Assembly: GCA_009693045.1 (NCBI GenBank)
Contig: SHXZ01000009.1
Coordinates: 38,686-102,685, forward strand
Source of the DNA: Dehalococcoidia bacterium
GTDB lineage: Bacteria; Chloroflexota; Dehalococcoidia; Lucifugimonadales; SHYT01
Direction: 5' to 3'
Length of the DNA stretch: 64,000 bases
The notes below the pieces were generated by a model. It was given only the letters and a program-made list of their open reading frames with translations, did not search any database and had not been told where the DNA came from. Below, one piece after another: positions 1-9,125 of this stretch. Numbering within the stretch: position 1 is the first letter of the stretch; every line of letters starts with the position of its first letter. The position numbers were made by a program, and so were the translations under genes.

Positions 1-154
1 GTATCCGCAGGTTGTAGTCCACCACGGACGTGGAGCTGATGTCACAGCCGTACTGAATGTCCCGCACAGTGGGCGGATACCCGTGATCGTCCAGAAAGCC
101 GTTGAGAAACTGGAGGATGCGGTCCTGCTTGTCCGAGAGTCGTTTGCCCGCCAT
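1..154 (-). CDS. lexA: LexA repressor, N-terminal part (runs off the window edge)
   Basis: Reverse complement reads MAGKRLSDKQDRILQFLNGFLDDHGYPPTVRDIQYGCDISSTSVVDYNLRI, the LexA winged-helix N-terminus; not in the ORF track because it is truncated. Confidence 0.85.
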   Translation of the reverse strand, partial: MAGKRLSDKQDRILQFLNGFLDDHGYPPTVRDIQYGCDISSTSVVDYNLRI

Positions 155-176
155 CTATGCTCCCCCTCACCGAAGT

Positions 177-190
177 AAAACGAATGTTCT
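177..190. promoter_or_regulatory. Candidate LexA/SOS box upstream of lexA
   Basis: AAAACGAATGTTCT matches 11/14 of the Gram-positive SOS consensus CGAACRNRYGTTYC; about 22 bp upstream of the lexA ATG. Confidence 0.55.
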
Positions 191-524
191 CCTCAAGACT
201 AGCGGAGAGGCGAAGCCTTGTCAACTGGGAAGCCGTCTGCCACCCCATTGTCCTCCGTCGTGTGTGACTGTACGAAGCAAGCGCTACCGGCCCTGGGCGG
301 TACCTGGCTGCCAAAAACATGTAAAGCGCCAATAACCCGGTCGATTATCCAAGAGAGCGTGACCGGTCCCAAGAGGATGATTTCCCCAGCAAGCGACGGC
401 CACGCGCCGGAATGCCGCCAGCATCCTCGTTGCCTAAAACGCACAAGGGGGCATTGCCTCGGCAGAAAGTTTGTGATATGATTCTCAAATCAAAGGCGGT
501 TTAGAGAAATGGGAGGAGGAACCC

Positions 525-740
525 GTGGAAAACGCTACCCTGCCTAAGTGTCTCAAGTGCGGCCGAGGAGACCTGGTGCCCCTTTCGGACTTTGGTAGTC
601 AGGGCGCTGCGATTCACTACAAAGCCTGGGTGTGCACGACCCCGGACTGCGGTTTCAACATCAAGATCCGCAACGGCGACGTGTTCATCAACGAGCCGAT
701 CAACAACGGCGCCAACTACGTCCCGAGGATCCGGGCCTAA
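525..740 (+). CDS. Small zinc-ribbon-like protein
   Basis: GTG start behind GGAGGA; CLKC and CTTPDC cysteine pairs. Confidence 0.7.
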   Translation: MENATLPKCLKCGRGDLVPLSDFGSQGAAIHYKAWVCTTPDCGFNIKIRNGDVFINEPINNGANYVPRIRA

Positions 741-750
741 GTCCGTCCAC

Positions 751-810
751 GCGGCCCAAGGAAGAGCGGCTGTCCCGACACATCGGGACAGCCGCTCTTC
801 CTTGGGCCGC
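751..810. repeat. Perfect 28-bp inverted repeat with 4-nt loop
   Basis: GCGGCCCAAGGAAGAGCGGCTGTCCCGA-CACA-TCGGGACAGCCGCTCTTCCTTGGGCCGC. Confidence 0.95.
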
Positions 811-1197
811 GCAGCGCCGTCGCGGCTTTCAGTTCGTTAAGAGCGCTGAGCGGTGCGAAACGAGGTGCTTTAGGCGTGCTGCGCGCCATCGGCTGTCCAA
901 CGTCACACGCCCCCTCGGTGGCGTAATTGGCCGTGGACTGCGTGCTTGAATGGCCTTACGCCGGTTCTCTTGCATCGCCGTTGGTAGCACTAGCAGGGTG
1001 CTGATAAAGTGGGTGCCCGCTGGACCGGTGCTTTATAGCTCCGTTGGCGCTCACGTATATCATATCAATGTGGCCTATGAAAAATCACAAATCGTCTCCA
1101 TATTCGCCTTTAATGCTGCTTTACGTCATGCCCGTATCAACAGTAACTTTTACCAAGAGTTTTTCATCACCCTGCTAGAACAGGAGAGGGCGCGGGC

Positions 1198-1450
1198 GTG
1201 GTTCCCGGCTATAACATAACCAACGTTCACTACGTCTTGAACGTGACGGACCCCACAAAGATTGACGGCGTAAGTTTTGACCTTGACGCCGCGCCAGTGG
1301 CGGGTTCCACCATTAGGACCAAACTCGTGTCCGCTGGGACCACCTTGGTACGCGTGCACCAACGCAGGGGTAACGATCATCTGCAACACCACCTCTCCCC
1401 AGGCAACCGTCGCCACTGCCAACGAGTTCAAGATCGTCGTGGCTCAATAG
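1198..1450 (+). pseudogene. Frameshifted remnant of an exported/surface protein
   Basis: Frame 1 YNITNVHYVLNVTDPTKIDGVSFDLDAAPVAGSTIRTKLVSAGTT continues after ~1345 in another frame as WYACTNAGVTIICNTTSPQATVATANEFKIVVAQ*. Confidence 0.55.
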
Positions 1451-1500
1451 TGGAGAGACCTCTCCTCCTCGTGAACGCACCTCATGGAAGGACCGGCCGC

Positions 1501-1908
1501 ATGAGAACGATTGAACAGCTCCTCAAGGAAAGCAAGGTCGTCGCAGTGATTGGCTTGTCTCCCAACCCGGCACGCGACAGCAACCGTGTAGCGCAGTACC
1601 TGAAAGCCCAGGGCTACCGCGTCATTCCGGTCAACCCCAACGCGGAGGAAGTCCTGGGCGAGCGGTGCTATCCTTCCCTGGCCGACGTGCCGGTGAAGAT
1701 TGACCTCGTGGACATCTTCCGGCGGTCGGAAGACGTGCCACCCATCGTGGATGAGGCCATCGCCGCCGGCGCAAAGGTCATCTGGATGCAGCTCGGTATC
1801 GTTCATAAGGAGGCCGCCCAAAAAGCGGCCGACGCCGGGTTGGACGTCATCATGGACAAGTGCACCATGGTGGAGCACGGGCAGCTGCGCAATCAGGGGA
1901 AACTCTAG
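1501..1908 (+). CDS. CoA-binding domain protein (YccU-like)
   Basis: MRTIEQLLKESKVVAVIGLSPNPARDSNRVAQYLKAQGYRVIPVNPN...; C-terminal part of ORF 1198..1908. Confidence 0.85.
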   Translation: MRTIEQLLKESKVVAVIGLSPNPARDSNRVAQYLKAQGYRVIPVNPNAEEVLGERCYPSLADVPVKIDLVDIFRRSEDVPPIVDEAIAAGAKVIWMQLGIVHKEAAQKAADAGLDVIMDKCTMVEHGQLRNQGKL

Positions 1909-1970
1909 GCGACGGGCATCGCTGCGAAAACAGGCACGCCTACCCAAGGAGAGCCAAGTCACATCCGAAT

Positions 1971-2000
1971 TGTAGGGGCGACCTGGTGGGTCGCTCGCCC
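1971..2000. repeat. GTAGGGGCG-family palindromic repeat
   Basis: TGTAGGGGCGACCTGGTGGGTCGCTCGCCC. Confidence 0.65.
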
Positions 2001-2179
2001 GGTCAAGGAACGGCGGCTTCGGAGCCGCCCGCCCACGGCTGGGTGCGAGGCGCATTGTCTGTCGGGCGTCCCGCCAAAAGCGGGACATGAACGATCCTAG
2101 GATTCACGGCCGCGCTGTGCGCCGCAAGCCAGCAAGCGGTCTGAGAACAACGCTACGTCTAGCAGGAGGACACTGAGCG

Positions 2180-3031
2180 ATGACGATCTACAAGATAGAT
2201 CGCAAGCCGCAAAAGAGCCTCAGGGAGCTGGAGCGCGACGCCATCGCGTTCGCGAACCAGGGGCGCTGGGACGCCGCAGCCGAGGCCAATCAAGAGGCCC
2301 TCGCGCTCTCCGCCGACAATGTGGAGGCGCTGAACCGGCTGGGCAGGGCCCTCTCCGAGCTGGGCCGGTACGCTGACGCTCGTGAGACCTTCCAGAAAGT
2401 CCTCCGGCTTTCGCGGAACAACCCCATCGCGCGCAAGAACCTTGAGCGCATCGCCAGTCTCGAGGACGCGCCCGCCCCCAAGCCGGTGTCGGGGCTGGCG
2501 CCTCGCCTCTTCCTGAAGGAAAGCGGGAAGACCTGCCTTACCGACGTGACCACCCTCGACGGCGCTCGCCAGCTCAGCCGCCTCGTGCCCGGCGAAACGT
2601 TGACGCTGGAGCACTCCGACAGCGCCGTGGTCGTCCGTGTCCCTAAGGGCGAAGTCATCGGACGCATCACCCCCAAGCTGGCGGCGCGGCTGGCGCGCCT
2701 CCTGCAAGGGGGCAACCGGTACGCCGTAGCGGTCTCGTCCATCGCCGGCGGAAAGCTGTCCGTCCTCATCCGCGAGGTGTACCAGCACCCATCGCTGACC
2801 GGAGTCGTCTCTTTCCCAAGTAGCGCGGAAGGTGCCGACGTCTACGCCGACGACGTGGAAGTGGTTGACGACGAGGGGCCCGAACCTGAGCAGGGACCCG
2901 CTCCTAGCGCCTGGGCTGTGGGCCAGGCGGGAGACGAAAAGGAACACGAGGGCGACGGCGAGGCTGAAGAAAATGGAGCAGCCGCACGCAAGTCAGACGA
3001 CGATGACGATGATGAAGAGGACGAAATGTAG
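2180..3031 (+). CDS. Tetratricopeptide repeat protein with acidic C-terminus
   Basis: TPR-like AIAFANQGRWDAAAEANQEALALSADNVEALNRLGRALSELGRYADA; poly-Asp/Glu tail. Confidence 0.8.
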   Translation: MTIYKIDRKPQKSLRELERDAIAFANQGRWDAAAEANQEALALSADNVEALNRLGRALSELGRYADARETFQKVLRLSRNNPIARKNLERIASLEDAPAPKPVSGLAPRLFLKESGKTCLTDVTTLDGARQLSRLVPGETLTLEHSDSAVVVRVPKGEVIGRITPKLAARLARLLQGGNRYAVAVSSIAGGKLSVLIREVYQHPSLTGVVSFPSSAEGADVYADDVEVVDDEGPEPEQGPAPSAWAVGQAGDEKEHEGDGEAEENGAAARKSDDDDDDEEDEM

Positions 3032-3324
3032 GGGCGGCCCTGCGTGGCCGCCCGCTCCGGTTTCAGCCCGCGAGCGTTCCGGTTAGCGCACCCTCGTCCC
3101 GCTGCGTCACGGCCCGACAGTAGGGGCGGCTCTGGAGCCGCCCGCCCAGAGCGCGAGCATGGAGGATTCCGACTCTGCCCCCGTCCTCGCTGTTGTTCTG
3201 CGCCCGCTGCTGGCCTGCCCCCGCCCTTGACAGCCTGATGGACGGCTGATACGGTACAAGAGGTACGAATGGCCCTTGCTCGACGACCCCCGATACGGTC
3301 CGCTCATCGGTGGGAGGGGTGGAG

Positions 3325-3684
3325 ATGACAACCAGCGCGCCAGCAGTCCCAGCCAACACCATCCGCATAACCGAGAAGGCGGCGGAGAAGGCGGCCCACT
3401 TCGCCCGCCAGCAGGGCCTTCCCGATGACTTCGTCCTCAAGGTCGCCGTCAAAGGCGGCGGCTGCTCTGGCCTTGTCTACCAGCTCTCAATGGAAAAAGA
3501 AGCGTCCCAAGAAGAGAAGGTCATTGAGCAGTACGGCGTCCGCCTAGCCATCAACAAGAAGAGCTACGTCTTCCTCGCCGGCACCGTCCTGGACTTCTCC
3601 GACGGCCTGAACGGCAAAGGCTTCAACTTCACCAACCCCAACGCCAAGTCCACCTGCGGCTGCGGCAACTCCTTCTCCGTCTAG
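3325..3684 (+). CDS. HesB/IscA/ErpA family iron-sulfur cluster assembly protein
   Basis: A-type carrier motifs GGGCSGL and CGCGNSF. Confidence 0.9.
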   Translation: MTTSAPAVPANTIRITEKAAEKAAHFARQQGLPDDFVLKVAVKGGGCSGLVYQLSMEKEASQEEKVIEQYGVRLAINKKSYVFLAGTVLDFSDGLNGKGFNFTNPNAKSTCGCGNSFSV

Positions 3685-3707
3685 CAGACACCGGCGGTGC
3701 GCACCTG

Positions 3708-3741
3708 ACAGCCGCTTCTTCACGAGGCGGCTGTTTCGTTT
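3708..3741 (+). terminator. Hairpin terminator downstream of the iscA-like gene
   Basis: ACAGCCGC...GCGGCTGT followed by TTCGTTT. Confidence 0.7.
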
Positions 3742-3819
3742 CGCGGAATGCTATGCTGTCAGGAGACTCGTCACGAATAGCGTTCGGGATCGGGGTGGCC
3801 AGGTTGCTCAGGAGGGGTC

Positions 3820-4887
3820 ATGGCGGCGAAGACTGAGACCCTCAACGGGGTCCGCGCGGCGGTGGAGTCGGCGGCCCTGTGGGATCGCGGTGCCCTCGGA
3901 CGCCTCCGCGCCACCGGCGCCGACGCGCCGGACCTGCTCAACCGCCTTTCCACCAACCTCGTTGACCCCCTGCCCGAAGGTCGGCTCGCCCGCACTATCC
4001 TCACAACCAACAAGGGCCGTATCCTGGACGTGCTCACCCTCCTTCGCGCGTCCGACCACGTGCTCATCCTCACCTCCGCGGGCGCGTTGCAGAAAGTCGC
4101 CGCCTGGCTGGAGAAGTACACTATCACAGAAGACGCCACCTTCACCGACGTCTCCGCGCAGACCGCCCACCTCGCCCTCACCGGCCCCAAGTCGCCCGCC
4201 GTTGTCGGCGATGCCCTCCGCCCCTCGGCTGGCAACCTTGCGCTGGGCGCGTGCGCCGTCGTGCCCTGGCACGGCGCAGACCTGCTCGTCGCCCGCACCG
4301 ACCCCCTCGGCGCGCCCGGCTACGACCTCATCGCGCCCGCACAGCACGGCGACGCGCTCCGGCAGCACCTGCTCCTCGCGGGCAAGAGCCTGGGCGTCAC
4401 GTCCGCGACGCACGAGGACTGGGAGGCCCTGCGCGTCCAGGCGGGCATCCCCGCCTACGGCCGCGAGCTGACCGAGGCCTACAACCCCATGGAAGCGGGC
4501 CTGGACGGCCTCATCTCCTGGACTAAGGGCTGCTACATCGGCCAGGAGGTCATCGCGCGGCTCAAGACCTACCACAAGGTGCAGCGCCACCTGGTCCGCC
4601 TCGCCCTGGACGCGGCCCCGCTTCCGCCTCGCGAGAGTAAGCTCCTGGTGGACGGCAAGGACGCAGGCGTCCTCACCAGCGCGGCGCCGTCGCCCGACGC
4701 CGCGGGCCTGTTGGCCCTGGGTTACCTCCGCACGGCTTACGTCAAAGAGGGTGTCGGGCTGAAGGTGGAGGCGGTCGGAACAGGCGGAAGCCGCGTCGTG
4801 GGCCGCGTCACTTGGTTGCCGTCGCTCCCCGCCGAGGCCGTCACCCCCGCGCAGCTCCTGGCGCTCGCCGCGGAGATGGAGGAGTGA
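3820..4887 (+). CDS. YgfZ/GcvT-like folate-binding protein
   Basis: GcvT-fold protein with K-G-C-Y-x-G-Q-E motif (WTKGCYIGQEVIARLKTYHKV). Confidence 0.85.
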   Translation: MAAKTETLNGVRAAVESAALWDRGALGRLRATGADAPDLLNRLSTNLVDPLPEGRLARTILTTNKGRILDVLTLLRASDHVLILTSAGALQKVAAWLEKYTITEDATFTDVSAQTAHLALTGPKSPAVVGDALRPSAGNLALGACAVVPWHGADLLVARTDPLGAPGYDLIAPAQHGDALRQHLLLAGKSLGVTSATHEDWEALRVQAGIPAYGRELTEAYNPMEAGLDGLISWTKGCYIGQEVIARLKTYHKVQRHLVRLALDAAPLPPRESKLLVDGKDAGVLTSAAPSPDAAGLLALGYLRTAYVKEGVGLKVEAVGTGGSRVVGRVTWLPSLPAEAVTPAQLLALAAEMEE

Positions 4888-4920
4888 GACGAGGCGCATC
4901 GCGGAGTCTCGTGACCATCG

Positions 4921-5742
4921 TTGGCTCTGCTTGTCATGTTTCTCGTCCTTGTTGCGTGCGGTCCAACTCCTGCAAGCTCTCCAGCAGAAGTGAGCAGTTC
5001 TGATAACACACCTGCATTGGACTGCTCGGGTTTCATGATGGTTTCTTCCAGTCGCGGCCAGGGCCCAGAGGAAATCCTTCGGTGCACGACTTTCACACAA
5101 CGCGCGTATTGGCTGGGCAAGCGGCTGTCTGTGCGAAACGCACCTGACCTGTTCTTTGTTTCATCTTGGACCGAACCCGATGAGCAGCCCATCACTCTAA
5201 GCACGCGGCTTGTGCCGGTTTACCGCAGTGAACCTACAGGTCCGACAGGGCTGTATCTCATTGAATGGGCGCGGCCAGCCTGGAGCACTCGTATCGGCCA
5301 ATTCACGGGCTATGCTGCCTCAACGGTACCAGGTGGTGGTCCTGTCAACTGGTGGCAACACCCTTGTGTTGAAAAAGAGGTGTACCGCGCAGCCAACGGC
5401 GCCGAGGTCCATCTCTTCAAGGCCCATCTGGTGAGCCTGATTTATATCTACCCCAAGACTGCCCAGGAAGTCGCACGGTGCCTTAGAGAACCAGTGGGCG
5501 CGGTTGGGGCTCATGTGTATTTTGAACGCACGGTCATTGAATTCTCGCTACAGCACAATGTGTCACCGGCTGGCCCTCCATCGGAGCCGAGGCCGAAGCC
5601 AATTCTGCCTGGAGATCCTCCCGACCCTGTTCCCACACCTACGACCTATCCAACCCTGGTCCGGCATAGCGAGAATCCCAACAACAATGAAAACACTGCC
5701 CGATTTATTGCAGGCGCCCTACAGCCGTACGATGGCAAATGA
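4921..5742 (+). CDS. Putative lipoprotein
   Basis: TTG start, hydrophobic N-terminus with lipobox-like LVAC. Confidence 0.55.
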   Translation: MALLVMFLVLVACGPTPASSPAEVSSSDNTPALDCSGFMMVSSSRGQGPEEILRCTTFTQRAYWLGKRLSVRNAPDLFFVSSWTEPDEQPITLSTRLVPVYRSEPTGPTGLYLIEWARPAWSTRIGQFTGYAASTVPGGGPVNWWQHPCVEKEVYRAANGAEVHLFKAHLVSLIYIYPKTAQEVARCLREPVGAVGAHVYFERTVIEFSLQHNVSPAGPPSEPRPKPILPGDPPDPVPTPTTYPTLVRHSENPNNNENTARFIAGALQPYDGK

Positions 5743-5858
5743 GTCGGAGGTGACGCACAGGAAGCCTCCGCTGGCCGCGCAGCTCTCCTGACGCTGCCGC
5801 GGAGCCGGAGGAGTAGGCAAGTCCTGCGCCGCAGCAGATGGAGGCTGCCCCAGCACTT

Positions 5859-6290
5859 CTACGCACCCGACCCTGTGCAAGCCGTGCCCGCCTCGGTCAG
5901 TTGAGCGCACACCCCGGCGGCTGGTGCGCAGCTACAGTCCTGCTCCCGGAGCAGCGTCTGTAGCTGCTTGCGCTGTCTGGTCAATGCCCGTAGTTGCACA
6001 TCCACTTGCGCCGCACGCTGCTCCACCGCCTTGGTGAGGGTTGGACAGGCGCTTTTGCCGCCTCGCTAGGCCTCCAGAGCGGGCTTGAGATCGTCTAGCC
6101 TCAACCCCGCGGCTATTGCAGCGCGGATGAACCGGACCTCCTCAATTGTGCACCGCGCGTACCGCCGCAAGCCCGTGTGCGTCCGGGCAGGCCGGGTCAG
6201 AAGGCCTCGCGCCTCATACAAGCGCAGGGCCTTCCGGCTTGCTCCGGTCAAGCGCTGGATATCCCCAGGAGACAGGTCCGTTGGCTCCAT
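5859..6290 (-). pseudogene. MerR-family metal-responsive regulator with in-frame TAG
   Basis: 74-aa MerR HTH ORF (6066..6290), TAG at 6066-6068, then 68 more in-frame codons RGGKSACPTLTKAVEQRAAQVDVQLRALTRQRKQLQTLLREQDCSCAPAAGVCAQL... Confidence 0.8.
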
Positions 6291-6315
6291 CGCGTGTGCT
6301 CATAGCGCCAAGCCC

Positions 6316-6505
6316 CTAGACGGAGCAGTTCCCACAACCACAGCAGTCAGGCTCACACGGGCAATCGCAGGGGCAATCAGAACGCTCCGCCGTTGCCTGC
6401 CCGGCCTGCCTCCAGTGCCCCGTCGGGACGGGGCCTCAATGCCAGGAGATTGGATAGACGGACGCTGCTGCTCGGACCGCTGTCGAGCGTAGTGGTCGTA
6501 GCCAT
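6316..6505 (-). pseudogene. Small Cys-rich (metallothionein-like) peptide gene, apparently frameshifted
   Basis: ATG at 6505 behind AGGAGGAACTC (MATTTTLDSG...); other frame ends ERSDCPCDCPCEPDCCGCGNCSV* at 6316. Confidence 0.45.
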
Positions 6506-6537
6506 GAGTTCCTCCTGCTTGCCGAGATGCCACCAGG

Positions 6538-7440
6538 CTAGACCCGGCCCCTGGGGCCGATGTCAAGGGCCACGGCCCCCCCCGCTGCCATCGCCTGCTC
6601 CTCCGCGTGGTACGAGCTGCGCACCAGCGGCCCAGACGCCACGTGCCTGAACCCCATCCTCATCCCCTCCTCCCGCAGCGCCGCGAACTCGTCCGGGTGG
6701 TAGTGCCGCTGCATCGGCGCGTGCACCGGCGACGGTCGCAAGTACTGCCCGACCGTCAGCAGCCTCACCCCCACCGACCGCAGGTCGCGCATCGTCTGGA
6801 GCACCTCCTCCGTCTCCTCACCCAGTCCAACCATCATCCCCGACTTGGTCGGAATGTGCGGTGCAATTTCAGCCGCGCGACGCAGCAGTTCCAGTGAACG
6901 GCGGTAGTCGCCCTTAGGCCGCACCTGCTTGAAGATCCGCTCCGCCGTTTCGATGTTGTGGTTGAGCACCGCCGGGCCGGCATCCAGCACCGTCTTCAGG
7001 CCGTCGCGTCGGCCCGTCAGGTCAGGGATCAGCACCTCCACCTGGCACGACGGCGCCCGCTCCCGCACCTTGACGATGCACTGCGCGAAAAGTCCCGCGC
7101 CGCCGTCCGGCAGGTCGTCTCGCGTGACCGAGGTGATGACGCAGTAGCGGAGGTTCAGCCGCTCCACCGCCTGCGCCAGGCGCTCCGGCTCGTCCAGATC
7201 AAGCCCCAGCGGGCGGCCCGTCTTCACCGCGCAGTAGTGGCAGCGCCAGGTGCACAGGTCGCCCAGGATCATAAACGTGGCGCTGCGCCGCTCCCAGCAC
7301 TCGCCAATGTTCGGGCAGTGCGCCTCTTCACACACCGTGTGGAGCCCGCTCTGGCGCAGCAAGGCGCGCAGCTCAAGGTAGTTCGGCCCTTCCGGCATCT
7401 TGACCTTGAGCCATTCGGGATGCCGCCGCGCGACGACCAT
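6538..7440 (-). CDS. lipA: Lipoyl synthase
   Basis: Radical-SAM CTWRCHYC plus CEEAHCPNIGEC; start set at MVVARRHPEWLKVKMP. Confidence 0.93.
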   Translation of the reverse strand: MVVARRHPEWLKVKMPEGPNYLELRALLRQSGLHTVCEEAHCPNIGECWERRSATFMILGDLCTWRCHYCAVKTGRPLGLDLDEPERLAQAVERLNLRYCVITSVTRDDLPDGGAGLFAQCIVKVRERAPSCQVEVLIPDLTGRRDGLKTVLDAGPAVLNHNIETAERIFKQVRPKGDYRRSLELLRRAAEIAPHIPTKSGMMVGLGEETEEVLQTMRDLRSVGVRLLTVGQYLRPSPVHAPMQRHYHPDEFAALREEGMRMGFRHVASGPLVRSSYHAEEQAMAAGGAVALDIGPRGRV

Positions 7441-7952
7441 CGCTTCCTCCACTTCCGATGATAGCAAATCGGCGCGAAGTTCTCTCGCGTTTCCCCGTCC
7501 CTTTATGGGCGAGGGTGAGGGTGAAACCTCGCGCCGTCCACCACGACCGATCAAGGAGTTACGTGGCAAAGCCAAGCGATGGAGAGGGGGCAGAGCCTGC
7601 CCCGAGTAAGCCGGATCTCTGAGCGTGGTGAATGGGGTAGCCGAGGGGTGTGAGGTTGGCGGGGCTGGGCGTCCTTCGGTCTTCAACACGAGCGCGAGAG
7701 GACTGCCACGTGGTTCTCTCGCGTTGATGTCGCTATGCCTTCCTGGTGCTGTAGCCGTCCACTACATTCCGCATCTCCATGCGATGGAGCGGGGCTAGGG
7801 GTGAGGTTGGGGCGGTTGGGCGGGGCGCCTTCCTTCCCCACGAGCGCCAGACGACGACCCCGTCGCAGGCTTGCCAGGGCTGGCGCGGGCTGCCGTACAA
7901 TGGAACAGTACCATCATAACCTTGGCCGCAGGCCAGTTCCATAGGTGCAAGC

Positions 7953-9125
7953 ATGATTCCTGACTTTGCCAGAGGTTCGCCAGCCTGGGAGGCCCTGTTC
8001 GCCGCCATCGTGTTCGGCGCATCCATCCTCGTCGCGCTGCTCCTCCATCCGGCGCTGACGCGGGTGGTCAAGGCCTTCACGGCGAAGACCAAGACAACGC
8101 TGGACGACCTGCTGCTGGAGGCTGTCACCCGGCCCCTGTTCCTGTTCATCCTGGTTCAAGGCTTCTTCTTGGCCCTCACCACCACCACGTTCCTAGACCG
8201 GTGGCAGGTTGGCGTCAACAAGGCGTGGGTGGTGTTCGCCGGAGGCGTTGTCATTTACGGCCTCCAGCGCGTCATCGTCGCCGTCCTCAAGTGGTACGCG
8301 GCCGAGTTGGCCGCCAAGACCAAGGGCCGGCTTGACGAAAAGCTCACGCCCCTTATACGGCGTTTCCTCATCGTCGTCGTGTACGCCATCGGCGGCCTGC
8401 TCATCTTGGACAACATCGGCGTGGAGCTTAGCCCGCTGCTCGCCGGCCTCGGCCTGGGTGGCTTGGCGGTGGCCCTCGCCCTCCAGCCCACTCTCAGCAA
8501 CCTCATCGCCAGTGCCTTCATGGTGGCCGACGGCAGCCTCGCCGTCGGCGAGTTCATTGAGGTCCAGGGCGGGCCAAGCGGCGCCGTCGTGGACGTGGGA
8601 TGGCGCAGCACCAAAATCCGGACCGCGACCGACAATCTGGTCGTCATCCCGAATAGCAAGCTCGCGGACAGCATTGTCACCAACCTCTCCCAGCCTACAC
8701 CGGACATGAACATCTGGTTGAACTGCGGCGTCTCCTACGAAAGCGACCTTGACCGCGTTCAGGCCGTCGCGCTGGATGAGGTCAAGAGCATCTCCCACGA
8801 CCTTCCAGAAGATGTGGTGGACAAGGCCTTCGCGCCGGTCATCTATTTCCGCGAGTTCGGCGAGTCTAACATCACCTTTCTCGTGGTCATGCGCGCCAGA
8901 AACCGTCCGAGCACCTTCACCGTCCAGCACGAGATGGTCAAGCGTCTGCACGCTCGGTTCGCCAAAGAAGGCATTGAGATCAGCTACCCGGTGCGCAAGC
9001 TCGTGCTGTTGCGAGAGGACGGCGCCAAGCCCCTCGAATTATTGAGAACTTCCCAGGAAAGTGCCTCCCGCGCCCCCCGTCATGCGGCGGAGGGCGCCGA
9101 TGGCGGCGCCAACCCGCGGACGTAA
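7953..9125 (+). CDS. Mechanosensitive ion channel family protein (MscS-like)
   Basis: MscS core GLGLGGLAVALALQPTLSNLIASAFMVADGSLAVGEFIEV. Confidence 0.9.
   Translation: MIPDFARGSPAWEALFAAIVFGASILVALLLHPALTRVVKAFTAKTKTTLDDLLLEAVTRPLFLFILVQGFFLALTTTTFLDRWQVGVNKAWVVFAGGVVIYGLQRVIVAVLKWYAAELAAKTKGRLDEKLTPLIRRFLIVVVYAIGGLLILDNIGVELSPLLAGLGLGGLAVALALQPTLSNLIASAFMVADGSLAVGEFIEVQGGPSGAVVDVGWRSTKIRTATDNLVVIPNSKLADSIVTNLSQPTPDMNIWLNCGVSYESDLDRVQAVALDEVKSISHDLPEDVVDKAFAPVIYFREFGESNITFLVVMRARNRPSTFTVQHEMVKRLHARFAKEGIEISYPVRKLVLLREDGAKPLELLRTSQESASRAPRHAAEGADGGANPRT

Noticed and set aside
3808-5100. 430-aa minus-strand ORF opposite the YgfZ/GcvT-like gene
   Set aside because: Shadow ORF typical of high-GC DNA; no recognisable domain, and the opposite strand encodes a clear protein
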